Source: Ciona intestinalis (lineage: Eukaryota; Chordata; Ascidiacea; Phlebobranchia; Cionidae). Taken from it: 64,000 bases of DNA. The position numbers and the translations under genes are program-made. Below the pieces are notes generated by a model. The model had not been told where the DNA came from. It ran no database searches and worked only from the letters and a program-made list of their open reading frames with translations. Below are positions 44,636 to 57,803 of this stretch, piece after piece (within the stretch, counting starts at the first letter, position 1; the number at the start of each line of letters is the position of its first letter). The DNA lies in assembly GCF_000224145.3 (NCBI RefSeq), contig NC_020168.2, positions 4,189,480-4,253,479 on the forward strand, written 5' to 3'.

Positions 44636-47600
44636 TCACCTAATTCGGCCGTCTGGTTTCACGGAAATTAACTCAGTTTTAGGGTCAGGGGACAGCGAGG
44701 ACCAATTCGTATTTTCACACAAATTAGGTGTCCCCTGGCGCGGCATGAAACAACGGCGTGGCTGCGCCTCACGCCACGTTTCTGGTGACTGCGCCACAAG
44801 ACATGCGTCCTTGGCTTTCCACCCACTAGAAACCACAAAATCGACCCAGTTTCGTAACTTCAAACCAGCGACATGATTCGATTCTGACGCAAGTTCAGTT
44901 TCAGCTTGATTATTCCGAGCCAAGTTTAAGGTTGTCCGAATAGAATAAAGATTCCTGTTGGCAGCATTAACCTGAGCGTCATCTACCACACCTCTGTTAA
45001 TTTCACGCAACACTGAATCTCCTTCTATCCCCCCTTTAAACTCCTGCGGCGTGACGTAAAAATCCAACTCAGCGCATATATTCGTGAATTGCCGCTGAAC
45101 GTAAAACCTCACCAACCAACGCCCAGGTCGAAGAGGTTTTTTTAAACTTAACGGTGTCTCTGTCACCCCCGCTGCTTTTGACGGCGTCCTGAAATCGTTA
45201 TAATCGGCCACAACATTCAGTGGGTCAATCACGACAACAGTGACAACAAAATCGTCCTCCGAACGGCTCCAGCGAGCCACCAAATGGACATCACTGTTGG
45301 GCCCAACAAGCCCACCCCAATCTCTTATAACAAGCTCCTTAACATCCCAATTTGTTCCAACCGAAGCTGTTTCGAGTCGCTTGGCAAGATTAGACGATCG
45401 GTCAAGAATACGTAGAGAAGGTTGAGGTGATAAAAATGCCTGCGTGACGGAAAAGGTGCATTTTTATTATAGTTAATAAAAAAACACTATTTAACTAAGT
45501 AAAGAGTCACTGCTACAACTTTTACAAAAATCTTACATAATCCAAAAAAAATGTTAAAAAAATTTTGCTATATTTTTTTTTGTTACCCACCTGCAGTTGA
45601 ACCCTTGACCCATCCTCGGATGTTGCAGGGTCGTCACCCGCACCCCTCCTACCTACCCACCCTGCGTCGAAGGTCACCACATAACCAACAAATTCTTCAT
45701 CTTTCTTATGCATTTCCACCTGTGGATGCAACAAGATGTTAACAAGGTATATTATGATAACAAATCATATTCGTTTTATAAACCAAAAATATTTTTGAAG
45801 ATTCTTGACGGAAATATTTTAAAGAGTCGATTGTTCTTTTCAGGACTAAAAACTCTTCTGTAAACTTTGAATTTGAAAATCTTGTCGCAGTCTTTTGTAA
45901 AAATCAAAGCTTCTGTACCATGGTTTTAGTTATATGAATACTTATTTATAAAAATCCGAATTAGAAGTTCAATTTTTTTTTATATTTTCACCATCACATT
46001 TGGTGTCTTACCTGCAGCATGCTAACGACGCTCAAATTACAATCTGACGGCATTTTCGAATTCACACGTAACGCTTGATTGGTTAATTGTTCGTTCAGGT
46101 GTGACAGCCCCACGCGAGCAAACGAGGTAAAGTAGGTGAGAGATGAGTCGGGTATAGATTGGGGTCCATCTAGATAATCGTACACGTTCTCCCATAGCGA
46201 ATGTAAAGCAGGGGTGCCTGGTGGGTAATCACCATATAGTTTAAAATCAAGATGGTTCACCTGAAAAAATTATTACAAATTATAAAGAAAGTAATAAAAA
46301 GATTAAAATTATATAAAACTTTATTTTAAATTTGGTCTCATTTGTTTTCAATTAAAATTAATATACAGTTTACATAATATTTTGTATATTGCATATTTTG
46401 CTGTAGGCGTAGACAAATTTAGAGCTTCCTGGGGTGTTTCTGGATACTTTTAAAATCACTATGTGTTGCTGTAACCTGTAAGACCGGTATTAATTACAAT
46501 TCAATTGTTAAGGAGTAATTACAGTCATTGTTATTTGTTATTAGCAGTGTATAACTAAATTCAAAACAAATTTCTTCAATGCAGGCCATGTTGCCGAAAA
46601 ACACAATTATAACTTTAAAATGGCTTAGGCACTTATAGCCTCCAAAAATACCACTTGACCCAAATGGTTCTTAAATCATTTTTTATGTTTTTTTTAAAAA
46701 AACAACACTATAAAACGAGGACCTACCACTTCTTGGTTAATGCTTTCTTCAAACTTTCTTGCAAAGAAAACTGGACGCGAAGTTCGAAGTCTCACAAGAT
46801 CAGATGGATAGAAATCATTGGGGGAGCAACCACACCAATCCACTATGTGCTGTGGTGTATGTATGTGTGATGTATATGTTAGGATTTGTATTGGTAGTTT
46901 GGTAAAATTTAACCAAAGAACATTTTACATGAAAATTTTTAAATTAAAAACAAGACAAGCTGTTTGAAGTCAAAAAATTAAATTTTCTTCTTAAATTGCT
47001 TGTTTTCTGTTCTATATGGACGAGGTCCTTGAGGACCTAGGATTTGACCAGAGTCCATTACCTCAGAATACTTTAACTTGTTTAAGAAATAATTCCCAGG
47101 TTATTTTGACTTTAAAATACCCCAAGGACTCAGCACCCATTGATATAGTTGTAGGTATACGGTATAGTTTGGGTTCCAATAAAGCAGATTGAGGTGTATT
47201 TTATAGACAATGGACCAACTCATTGTTCGAAGGCAATATAACAACGACTTATCTAAAGTGGCAATTTCGTGGTCATGTATAACCCCATTTTATTACAGGT
47301 GCTTTTTTAAAGCCAGCCTGCGACACTACAAGGTGTAATCTGTTTTAAAATATGTGGAAACCTATTATTGGCTTTTTAAATGTATATGTATATATGGCAA
47401 ATTTATACACATAAAATTTATATTTTGTATAGAAATCTTATATAACATACAGAAACCTACTATTGGCACTTAAACAAATATATATATATGTCAAATATAC
47501 ACACCTAAAGATGCATACAAACTTTATATAGCATATAGAGAAGTTCAATACATATAGATATCTTATATAACATATAGAAACCTTATATTGGCACTTGCAA

Positions 47601-50600
47601 CCACGCGCACGGTTCCAGTTTGTCACACGGATATTATTATCCACAAATGTTTCGCACAAATCACTGTTTTGAACCAAAGTATGGAAAAATGATTCTGCAG
47701 GTAACAATGTATACTCATACCTGAAGGAAAAAGATATCAAATTTCAATGCTGCGAGAATTTGCAATTTATACAGTTTGCAACACTGGAAATTATGAAACA
47801 AGTTGTTTCTTAACCGCAAACCACATGTTCTGAATGATTTTAATTAGCTTTTCGACTAAACATGAACGTTTTCTCGTGTGACTTTATTATTGATGACGTC
47901 ATAACTGTTTGGTTTGGCACTCCTGCCGAGCTTTACATTAAGGCTCGGCGCTTGGTGAACCAAGTACTTACAACTTCAGCACAACCCGCTAATATTAATG
48001 CTGCCAGAACTTACTATTTATATTTATACTGATATGAGGTGAACTTATATTATGAAAAATAAAAACTAAAAATCTAAACATTAAACACAACACGTTATTC
48101 CTAAGAAATGTATTTATTATTTTTAAAAAAATACATCTTAAGTAAAAAACTGCATCTCAGAATAAATAATCACAGACAATCAACATTTTTAATTTTTCGA
48201 CTCATATTTTAATACTGCGTATTAGAAAATGAAGGTGTGTATTTTTTAAATTTGGGATTATTTTAAAAATGAATGTCTTATTTCTATAACATTTAATTGT
48301 TTACTATAGTTACACAAGCTTAACCTATTAAAAAAAAAATAAAATGAAAAGAAATTACCCTAAAAGGTTTCATTAGTCATTAAATGCGGTGTAAATAATT
48401 AATAGACTTTTCGATTCCAATTAAAAAAAAAGTTAAAATTGAATAAATTGCAAAAAAAGTTTACCTTTAATTGATTTATTCGTTTTAAACTAATTACATA
48501 AAAAACAATTTTATGTGATTTTAAAATCAAATTCTGTAAAAATGATAAATTCTAAGAATTTTCTGAATGGCGATAGTGGTTGTGCAAATATATAAATCTT
48601 TATTTATTACTTTACTTTCCACACAACGCCCACATAACAAATACTACTATGATGTCATGAAGGTTAATGTTTAAATATCAAACAAAGTAATGACATTGTA
48701 AACACTATTTAGTCTCTATGGATTGAACCTACAGTTTATCTATGCTCTCAATATAAGTAGCCTTGAGAACAGAGTTAAATTACAATTAAATTTTGTCACA
48801 ACTTTTTAGCATGGCACACATTAGACCTAAGATACATTTCTTTTGAAATATTATCTCAAAATGCAAAAATAAATACTTTTACCTAAATCGAAACTTTTTT
48901 CCAAAGTTTCCCACTATTTTAAAACCATTCAAATAAATTTCAAAGGTATAAACTTACCAGTGCTTAAGTTGTGTGAGCAATTGATCGTTCCCATTAACAG
49001 CAAAGTCACACAATCGTCGGTTCAATGCAACCCAATCACTTCCTCCATTCACTGTGATTCCTGGAAATTAAATAACTATATTAAACTTCGAAATTCACGG
49101 CGGCATTTTGGCAAATTCAGAGTGGCATTATGAACATTCACGGTGGCATTTGGGCAAATTCATGGTAGCGTTTTAGAAAATTTTGCCACAGTCTGTAAAA
49201 TATTAAATGTACATGACATTAGAATTTGCTATAAAACATGTTATATCAAATGAAATACTGCCAGTAAAGAACATTAAGTGAATAGGGTCTTAGAGCGAAG
49301 CATGCTATAGGACCTGAGATGCTCCAGAGCTGGCCCGTTACTAAGACACCCAGGGTGATTAAACCCATTTAATGACCACTGGGTTGGAGCAATGTCCGCT
49401 TAGTGTCTTGCCCAAGGTCATATACACATATCAGTATGTGTATCAGTGGGGAGCATTGAACTCAATATTCTACAGTTAAGTTACAAGGTATTAAGTACAG
49501 AGCAACAGCAAATCAATAATATTATGGTAGTTAAAGTGATGGAGTATATGGATGAATTCTTGAACAAAATTGAACTGTTTAAAAGAATTCTTGAACAAAA
49601 TCTTAATCCGAGTTTAAATATAAGAATTCAAATGCACCACATTTCATCATTTAGTTAAAACGCTTGGACTGTACATTTTGAGATTCAATCATGTTTTCTG
49701 TTTTTTTGAAAAATACTTATTCAGTTTTACCAATGCTTTACCTACCTTCAGGCAATTGTCTTTCCCCTAACCTCCACATGTGTTGATCACATTCAACAAA
49801 CACTCTGTTTAATCCCTGGAAACAGAAGATACTTTAATTAGAGGTAGTGGTATTGTTCTGTGGTTTCAATTAACCAAGAATTCTAAATTCTGTCATGTAA
49901 GGCCTCTGGGTATAGAGGAAAACAAATCCAATGGTTTGAGCCAATTTTAAAAACAGAATAAAATACAGTGCTTTGTGTTGTTGCTACTATGCATAAAAAG
50001 CACATTAATTTTGATTTTAATAAAATTTTTATTTAATTTTAATGTGCTTTTTATGCATATAAATCAACGTATCGTCTGCCATATGGTTAAACTTGGTTTA
50101 TTAATGTTTAAATTTACAATAATAATGTGGCTTTGGAGCCTGAAAGGCATTAGGTTGTTAAATAAACAAACCAACTGAAATAAACCTGTTTTAAACTTAA
50201 AGGCCAACATTAATACAGTGAAATTTGGACAAAACTTTAAAATTAGTTTGTTTCCAATAATTATAATCTGTCAAACATCAATTTGTGAATTGATTTTATG
50301 TTTAAAACTATTATGTGTGGTTTAATTTGGTTTCACAAATGACTTGAAACAAGTTAATTAGATTTTAGCCATGCTTGGTTTAATCAGAAACATCATAAGA
50401 ACAAGGAGCTTATTATATCAAAGTTAAGACCATGGTGTATTAAATATTATAATTCTATTATTCAAGTTGTTTAATCTTTTGTACATGATGTAATCAGATT
50501 AAAAACACTGTGTATGTTGGGTCATAGGTTTTGTGTATTAGGTTTATTAAATGTAAATCCAGAGGTTTTGTTTACCAGATCTCTCAAACCCTTCTAACTT

Positions 50601-53600
50601 TTTTTGATCGTTTTTTTGTTGTGGATTAATTTAATACCACGGTGTGTCAAATTGTCAATGTAATCATATGATTTATAAATGCGATTTGTGAGTTAATTTA
50701 TATTTATAGGTATTTGTTATTTGTTATGAATTATTTAGTTTAATTAAAAAAAATGATTTTAAAATTGAATACAAAAAGTGGCCATTGGGAATATATTATT
50801 ACTAGTTGGTGCAAAAATTAAATGTATGGCTGGCCAGACGTATGCCCTAAAAATGCCTTAAATTGGTTTTCCCTATGAGGAGTTCGCCAACTCTTGTAAA
50901 TTCCTTAAGGATCTTATACACAGTTTAGGAATCCAGTTATGTGTTATGATGATTCTATCATACAATGTGCACTGTAGTATAACTAGTATGAAAAATGATA
51001 AGAATGGAATTTTCACCTGTTTCCTGATAAACTTCTCATCTTCCCTCCCGTGAGATTTCATGAAGTTCTTATCACGATATTTGCTCAAGTATTGAACCTG
51101 TGGTGTGACATGTTAACTATGTTGTAGTTATGAAGGTGTGGCTTGTTTTGAAAAACACATTAATTTAAGCTGTGAATGGCAAACATTGTATTGGTTTATT
51201 AAATACAGAGCGGCAATCGACTTCTTTGACTCTGAATAAGGGAATACATCAACTCAATATATGAATTGAACACAGAAAACAATTTTTATAAACATTCAGT
51301 TAAGAGTTATATAGTTATTTTCCTAATGGAAGACAAATTAATATGAGCCATTGAAAGAATAAATGGCAACATTCTACAAGGAAAAGACATTAGCATACAT
51401 CAGTGTCCATATTTAATAAAGCAAAAACCATAATTTGGATCTAGGTGCAAAAAAAAGCACAACATTTAGTACTTTGAAGTTCGTTTAAACCAAAATCAAA
51501 TAAGTCAAGCAGGTATTATCCAATGGTGATTAGAAAATGTGAAAATCGGTTCCAAATTTTCCTTGTTAATTTGGCATGGACCAAGTTAAGAACAACATTT
51601 GTTTAACCTAAAACAGGTTGAACTAGTTTGGCGTGCTTTTCTAACTATGCAATAATTGTCTGTGTTTGTATACAAATCAAGAATGCATAAACCTGGTACG
51701 GAAAGTTCAATATTAGACATGGACTTTATGTACGACTGTCTATTTTAACCACAAAACCATGTATTGAAATATTGAATATTAAAAAAATAAAATTTTAGTT
51801 GCCACCTTAGTGCTGACATGTGTCATGTGACAACACTAACTTTAAAAAGCTGTGTTGTTTAACCACAATAATGTGTTAACATACAGAGGAAATTTTAAAT
51901 TTTAATTATATTTCTTGGATGGCGAGTTATGCGGGCGGCCGGGCAACATCAAGTATAAAATGCTTTTCCTTAAAAATATAAATGCTTGTGTATTAATTGT
52001 AATGTTAAGGTAATTTGGTAAAACAGATTTTTGACACCGCTTTTCTGCTTAATAATAAGTTTGTTTTATAGATTTTTTAAAATTTCATGATTTAAATTTA
52101 ACAGCTACAATAGTAAGATAGAATTTATGAGTAAATTCACAAATCATAAGTAAATTCACAAATCATAAGTAAATTCACAATTCATAAAGAAAATTCACAT
52201 TTCATGATTAAATTCACAGTAAGGTGTGAGTTCACGCGCTTGTGATTCTACCCTGAATTTTCGCCCTATTTGTGATGTTTGTGACTAACAATTGGGATTG
52301 TTGGACAACAATACATATCAGGATGTGGTTTTCAATTAAAGATATTTTGTCAAGTAGATATTCAAGAGATATGATGATGTAAGGTTTAAGAGCTAACCAC
52401 TTAAGATAACACACACAAGTTAAAATAACAAACCATTATCTGTGTATTGTATAGGATAATGTTAAATAAATAATATATAGTTTAACAATTCGATTTCGAA
52501 GTTATGTAAGAGATATGTGATAGATAGCAATAAATATTAGAAAAGGTGTTTTTTTAACATGAGTGAAGGCTTCTTGGGAAAGCATCAATAATTATCAATG
52601 AGGGCCGTTTGAATAAGTTTGTAATTTATGATTCAGCAGAAGGTACACCAAAACTAATTTTTTAAATTAATTTAAACCTGTTGTAGGGCTCCAGGTGAGG
52701 AAATGGCCAAATTGGTAGATATGTAATTTTATTGTTAAAAATAGTAGCCGAGATATACCAAACATGAGCTATTTTCTACACTGTATTAAAAATTAAACAC
52801 TGGAAACAATTGTGTTCCCAAAGACTGCATGTCAAACTATCTTTTAAAAAAAATAAAAAAGTTATGATTCAACACCTATGGTTTACAGTAGAAATTGGTT
52901 ACAACGTATAGCTGCATCATTGCCAGCAAATTAATTAAAAACTCACCAGTTTTTCATCTTTTTCGATTGGGAAGTCCAGAGCGCTCAAATTGATAAAGAA
53001 ATCCCAATCTTTCCAAATCCGGAGGACATCACTGATGGCTCGGAGGAGAGTCTGAAGTAGACTTGATCCTCCCCATATAGTTGCCATCCTCCAGGGAGCA
53101 ACTTTGATGTTGGGATATTGCTCAGTTTCCTTCAATACCTCTCTATGTAGTAGGAAATGTGAAATTTAATAAAAAAAAACACAAGGTTTCGTTATATAGA
53201 ATATGGGGTTAGAAAAAATACACTCTTAATCATAAAGACGGTTATTAAAATAAACCCTTCTGAATTCTAATAAACAAAGGAAAGGACTTTTTATGTGGGT
53301 GTGGTATTTAGGCCAGATTTGGCACATTACTCCAAAAATACGTCTTGCTGACATTAAATTAATACATGAAAGGCAGTAAAAACCTCTTAAAAAATTTCTC
53401 AACGTGCTTATTAGCACTGTTTTACTATTACTATTGAACAACAACTATGGTGCGTTCCATATCACTTACCTTAACAGGTAGTCCGATCTTTTATCCACGT
53501 GGATGTAATAATAATGATCACGATGGTAAATAACTTTCAACAAGCGACGTAACTGACGTATAGCTCGACCATGCACAACCAACATGTAACAAATCCGAAC

Positions 53601-56356
53601 AGGCCGAATGTCAGGGTCAAATGAGGTCGGCATTGGGGCGTCAAATGTAAATTTTGACTCATGTTTGCACGTTCTAATGTAATTAAAGGTTTTTAAAGGT
53701 TTTTTTGCCAAATATCTTGTATTTTTTTATTTTTTAGTTGGTACTTTTGCCAAATAGGTGGTATTTTTTTGTATCTTCAAATGTAATTCACTGTTTAAAG
53801 TTAAACATTTTGTTCTTGTTGACTAGTTGCCAAAACATTGTTTAAATATTCCAGGGTCCAAATAAATACGTGAACATTAAAAAAACATCTAGGAAAAAAA
53901 CAATTTATTAGGGCATAAGTCTGACCAGCCATACAATTCTGCACCAACTTTTTATGATATATTCCCAATGGCCCAATGACCCTTCCAGGTATTCAATGAA
54001 TCAATTTAAAACCAATTACAAATAAACTGAACAATTCATAACAGATAACAAATATAAATATAACTTGGATCCAACCCACTAAATCTACTATAGCACGTAT
54101 AAAATCCTACGATGACATTGACAATTTGACAAGCATAGCCACAGTGTTAAATTAATCCACAACAAAACATGATCAACAAAAGTTAAAGATGAATCTTAGG
54201 ATCTGTGGCATTTAGAAGCATACCGCAGAGGTGAGAAGTTTATAAACAAATTTAGTGGTTTACACAAAGGCTAGTGACGCTACATGCTACATTTACTAAC
54301 CTTGGCATAGATTTTGGAAACAATGTACCATCTTGCATTTTGCAAGCAGCGTCCGCAATTTGTTGTTTACATCGATCAGTTGTTGCTCGAGACAACGCTG
54401 ATATAGAATCTTTAATTGTGATGTCACACCTGGGAATAGTATGTCGATTTAATTTTACTCTTCCAAAGCAATAGTATGCAAAATTAAAAATTATTACATA
54501 AAAACTGATAGCTGAACTGGAAAGAAATCAAGAAAGTGATTGCGAAAAGCCAAAAACTATAATTTAATTATTAACTAGAATTTTAAATGATCATTGTACA
54601 AATACTAAATACTATTTTACTATTGACTTAAACTACTGTTTAAACTAACGGCTGAAGCATATCACACAAGATTTGATCTTTATTATTTACCCAATTGCAA
54701 TGTTAATATCTTGAATTCTTTTCAGGTGATTTGACTTTCACTCAATAAAATTAGTAACAATATTTTGTGTCTTACTTTGGTTGGTACTTGACTATTATCT
54801 CTGGTACTTTCTCTGTTGCAAAATGAATTTCTTCAAATTTATTTTCATTAGGTTTCAACACTGGTTTTTCCATTTTATCCACTTGCTACAAAAATAAAAA
54901 TTACTTTATAAAAGTTAATCCCAGATTGTGGTCAATACCTAAAAATTTCTTTTATATTAGTTTGTCCCAGATCGGTTAAACAGTTGATCGCAAAGTTTTT
55001 AAAGATTTTAAATCGAAATGAAATTGGTTCACCACTTAAAGCGGTGCTTCTTATTTTTCTTAATAGCTGGGGCATGACCCAAAAAGTGGGTCATTTGGTT
55101 GTGGTTGAGCCGCTACACCTCTTGCTATTCAGCGGCACAGTTTATCTGATATGTTATGTTTGGCCTTCGTATGCTTTACTGGTTCACTTTATGTTTTACA
55201 ATATATACATATTTTATATGATATGTAGTTAAAAAAAGTTGGGTTGACAAAAAATTAGGGTAAAAAATTGAAACAAATAAAGGTCTATAAAGATGTTTTG
55301 ATATTAACTCAGGCTTAATACCTAATTTCCTACTACAAATATTGAAAAGCACTTACTCGGGCATGTACCAAAACCTGTCAAACCAAGCACACACATAATA
55401 TCATACTTACGCCAATGTTATGGTCCTCCAAAATGTTGATTTCATTGTTTGAATGTTTAAAGAACTCTTCACGAAATCCCGGATCCCGGGGATTAAGAAC
55501 TAACTTGTCTCTTCCATGTACCAATGCACGCTCACCCTGCAGCATTGAGTTGGCAAGCTGATGGAAAAATAACCGAAGTTACAATTTACAAGCCAATTAG
55601 AGATATTTTCATGGTATACTGACAATGCAATTAATAAGGTACATAACCAGACTGGATAAAGTATATAGGTCCCTATGGCTATGCGAGCTTATTCAAAGTA
55701 ATATTAGTCAATTAGTAGTGTTTATACCCTAAAAATTTAGATGTACTTGCTATAACTTTAAATGTGTGGAGAAATAATAATATGACTTCAAATGTGCAAT
55801 TCAGCCGATAAATTGACACTTCCACTTGCCAATTAAAGTTTAAAAAAAAAGATTATAAAACCTTAACCTATGAAATAGGGTAAATAGGCTACTTTACACA
55901 TAATTGTCCTCCACATAGCCTTTTGTGGTAATAATTCAGTTTGGCTCTATGCACTAGCCAATGATACAGACAAAAGGTGTAAAAAAGGGTCATAAAAACA
56001 AACCTATATCTAAAGTGTCTATTAAAAAATAAGGTACATGCCAATATAAAAAAATTAGCTTAAGGAAAAAATTTAGAAATTATTTAAACTGTCACCTCTT
56101 GATGTTTTTTAATCTGAAGTTCTTTTAATCTTCGTAAATGTTCTTCTTCCATGAGGTTTGGACTTGATTGAAACGTAAAAAATGCCTAAAAAAAAAACAA
56201 TAAAATATTTAAGTAAATGAAGACATGCTTTTTTTGTATAACTTTTTTTAATAATTGAAATGCTTTACCAACCTGAATTAAGAGTATAAACGACACGGCG
56301 TAAACCAGTGCTTTCCATTTCCGGAGAAACCGTCTTAGTGTTCGATGCAGACTCAT
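44636..56356 (-). CDS. XYLT: Peptide O-xylosyltransferase
   Basis: Fifteen exons (56356-56273, 56185-56096, 55557-55411, 54885-54776, 54429-54301, 53673-53470, 53142-52947, 51097-51017, 49815-49746, 49060-48958, 47720-47582, 46849-46727, 46260-46012, 45719-45591, 45439-44636) join to 885 residues, between human XYLT2 (865) and XYLT1 (959). A short basic cytosolic tail precedes one signal anchor (about 16-34), as in Golgi type II enzymes. The GT14 domain starts near 212: [117 protein letters not shown] and [13 protein letters not shown]. The Xylo_C region ends with [20 protein letters not shown]. It transfers xylose from UDP-xylose to serine in proteoglycan cores, the first step of glycosaminoglycan linker synthesis. 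A single gene fits the state before the vertebrate XYLT1/XYLT2 split. Confidence 0.97.
49090..49180. repeat. Short tandem repeat, about 27-30 bp, three imperfect units
   Basis: Units built on AAATTCACGGCGGCATTTTG. Located beside xylosyltransferase exon 10. Confidence 0.65.
49330..49460. repeat. Interspersed repeat family C, copy 1
   Basis: Shares TGACCACTGGGTTGGAGCAA, TGTCTTGCCCAAGG and a closing CAGTGGGGAGCATTGAAC with 59975-60095. Non-coding, SINE-like. Confidence 0.65.
49989..50058. repeat. Perfect 20-bp inverted repeat
   Basis: ATGCATAAAAAGCACATTAA at 49989-50008 is the exact reverse complement of 50039-50058; the spacer is 30 AT-rich bases. In an intron of the xylosyltransferase gene. 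Confidence 0.9.
50595..50865. repeat. Dispersed inverted repeat, arm 1
   Basis: About 270 bp that reappears reverse-complemented at 53905-54185. Shared segments include TTGTGGATTAATTTAA, CAAATTGTCAATGT, GAATATAT and TATGGCTGGCCAGAC. Both arms are in xylosyltransferase introns, about 3 kb apart. Confidence 0.8.
52131..52215. repeat. Short tandem repeat, 17-19 bp unit
   Basis: About five units of TAAATTCACAAATCATAAG, decaying to the right. In a xylosyltransferase intron. Confidence 0.8.
53905..54185. repeat. Dispersed inverted repeat, arm 2
   Basis: Reverse-complement partner of 50595-50865. Landmarks: GGGCATAAGTCTGACCAGCC, GCACCAACTTTTTATGATAT and TTAAATTAATCCACAAC. Confidence 0.8.
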
Positions 56357-56915
56357 TGCATCTTCTGCAACCAACTACGATACAGCGCCAATCAACTAAC
56401 AACCGTTCAGTTGGTTTCCAGTTTCTACTTTTCCGGTTCAGTGACGTCACAATTCCCGCGACTATTTCTCGCGGGATCGCGTACAGTTGGCACTTTGGCC
56501 GATCTGGTCAAGAGGTTGCTAAGTTAAAGTTTTGGTGAAATCGTGTTTGTATGAACGGTTTATTTTATGTAAGTGGTAATTTTATCCTGATTAATAAACA
56601 ATTAAATAAAATTCGAATACGGCAATTTGCGAACATGATATTTCGTCATCGAATATTCGCGCGAATTTGTTTTCTATGGAGTCGGCCAACCGAATAAATG
56701 TAAACATTAAAAACACGTGGTCAACGTCATCACATCCAGGTCTGACGTCATGTGTCTATTGCCTTTCTGTTCGATTGCATCACTTAGTGACGCAATCGTA
56801 GAGAAATTCTGTCTTTATAAGTAGGCAAGGGCGTTGCTGGGAGTCACATTTAACTATTATAGTTTGTTATAACCAAAACGTTTGTTTTGCAGTGTAAAAG
56901 TGCCTAAATATCAAA
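56357..56915. promoter_or_regulatory. Divergent XYLT/methyltransferase promoter region
   Basis: 559 bp between start codons. Contains TGACGTCA (56442-56449), a GC-rich inverted pair CCCGCGA / TCGCGGG (about 56455-56476), and another TGACGTCA near 56742. Most of it was duplicated together with the methyltransferase gene: 56440 onward matches 58312 onward. Confidence 0.6.
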
Positions 56916-57803
56916 ATGATTAAATTGTTTGAAAGTGTAAAACACACATCAAAATATGCTGAAGCAAGGCCAACAACACCAGATTCAGTCGCTGAGCGAG
57001 TTATTTCATTCATGAGCAAATCCAAACCATTAGAGGGCAGTAGATATGCGAAAATGGTGGATGTTGGTTGTGGTAATGGTCAATCCACCTCCATTTTTGC
57101 TCCCTACTTTAAAAGTGTAGTAGGAATGGACACAAGCGAAAACCAAATTGCTTTTGCAAAGAAGAAGAACAATATTGATCATATTGAGTACCTGGTTGGG
57201 AACGGAGAAAGTCTTCCATTTAAAGATGCAGAGTTGGATCTCGTAGCAAGTGGACAAGCTGTACACTGGATGGATTTGGATAGTTTTCTCCCAGAATGTA
57301 GGAGAGTCTTAAAACCAGGGGGATGCATCTTGCTTCATGGGTACAAAGATCCGCGAGTACGTATGGTGGGAATGGAGGAGAATAAAGTGAAGAGGACTAA
57401 AGAGGATGTTGAAAATTTAAAGAGGAAGATGCACGATCAGTGCAGGTTTAATCCAAGGATAAAACATGTGGATGAGGGGTATTTGGAAATATTTGATATT
57501 CTAAAAAGTGATGACAAAGTAAGAGAAGATGGTAACATTGTAATAGAGAGGTACTGGACTCTTGAAGAATTAGAGGCATTTTTTCATTCATGGTCAGGAT
57601 ACCAAACCTATATTGAAGATAAAAAGAAAGAACTGATGGAAAAGTACGGGAACATTGATGCATTGGAGGAACATGATATAATGAAGTGGTATATTGATGG
57701 GGTTAAGAAAGTTTGGAACGTGAAAACTAAAAACAATTCCGAGATTCAATTGCATGTCACCTTTGATGTGTTTATGATATTGTCTGGAATCCCAAAGAAT
57801 TAA
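56916..57803 (+). CDS. Class I SAM-dependent methyltransferase, tandem copy 1
   Basis: An intronless frame of 295 residues. Motif I is VDVGCGNGQST (about 48-58), followed by the acidic GMDTSENQI (about 70-78), LVASGQAVHWMDLD (about 108-121) and RRVLKPGGCILLHGY (about 129-143), the ordered motifs of a class I Rossmann-fold methyltransferase of the Methyltransf_11 kind. The C-terminal half resembles trans-aconitate methyltransferase-like proteins, but the substrate cannot be told. No signal peptide or membrane segment, so cytosolic. A poly(A) signal AATAAA lies at 58133-58138. It is about 90% identical (28 replacements by eye) to the next gene. Confidence 0.88.
   Translation: MIKLFESVKHTSKYAEARPTTPDSVAERVISFMSKSKPLEGSRYAKMVDVGCGNGQSTSIFAPYFKSVVGMDTSENQIAFAKKKNNIDHIEYLVGNGESLPFKDAELDLVASGQAVHWMDLDSFLPECRRVLKPGGCILLHGYKDPRVRMVGMEENKVKRTKEDVENLKRKMHDQCRFNPRIKHVDEGYLEIFDILKSDDKVREDGNIVIERYWTLEELEAFFHSWSGYQTYIEDKKKELMEKYGNIDALEEHDIMKWYIDGVKKVWNVKTKNNSEIQLHVTFDVFMILSGIPKN

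Noticed and set aside
54984-55232. Plus-strand hydrophobic 82-codon frame in a xylosyltransferase intron
   Set aside because: The DNA contains a CATGACCC-AAAAAGTGGGTCAT motif resembling a degraded hAT-type repeat; hydrophobicity comes from T-rich DNA.
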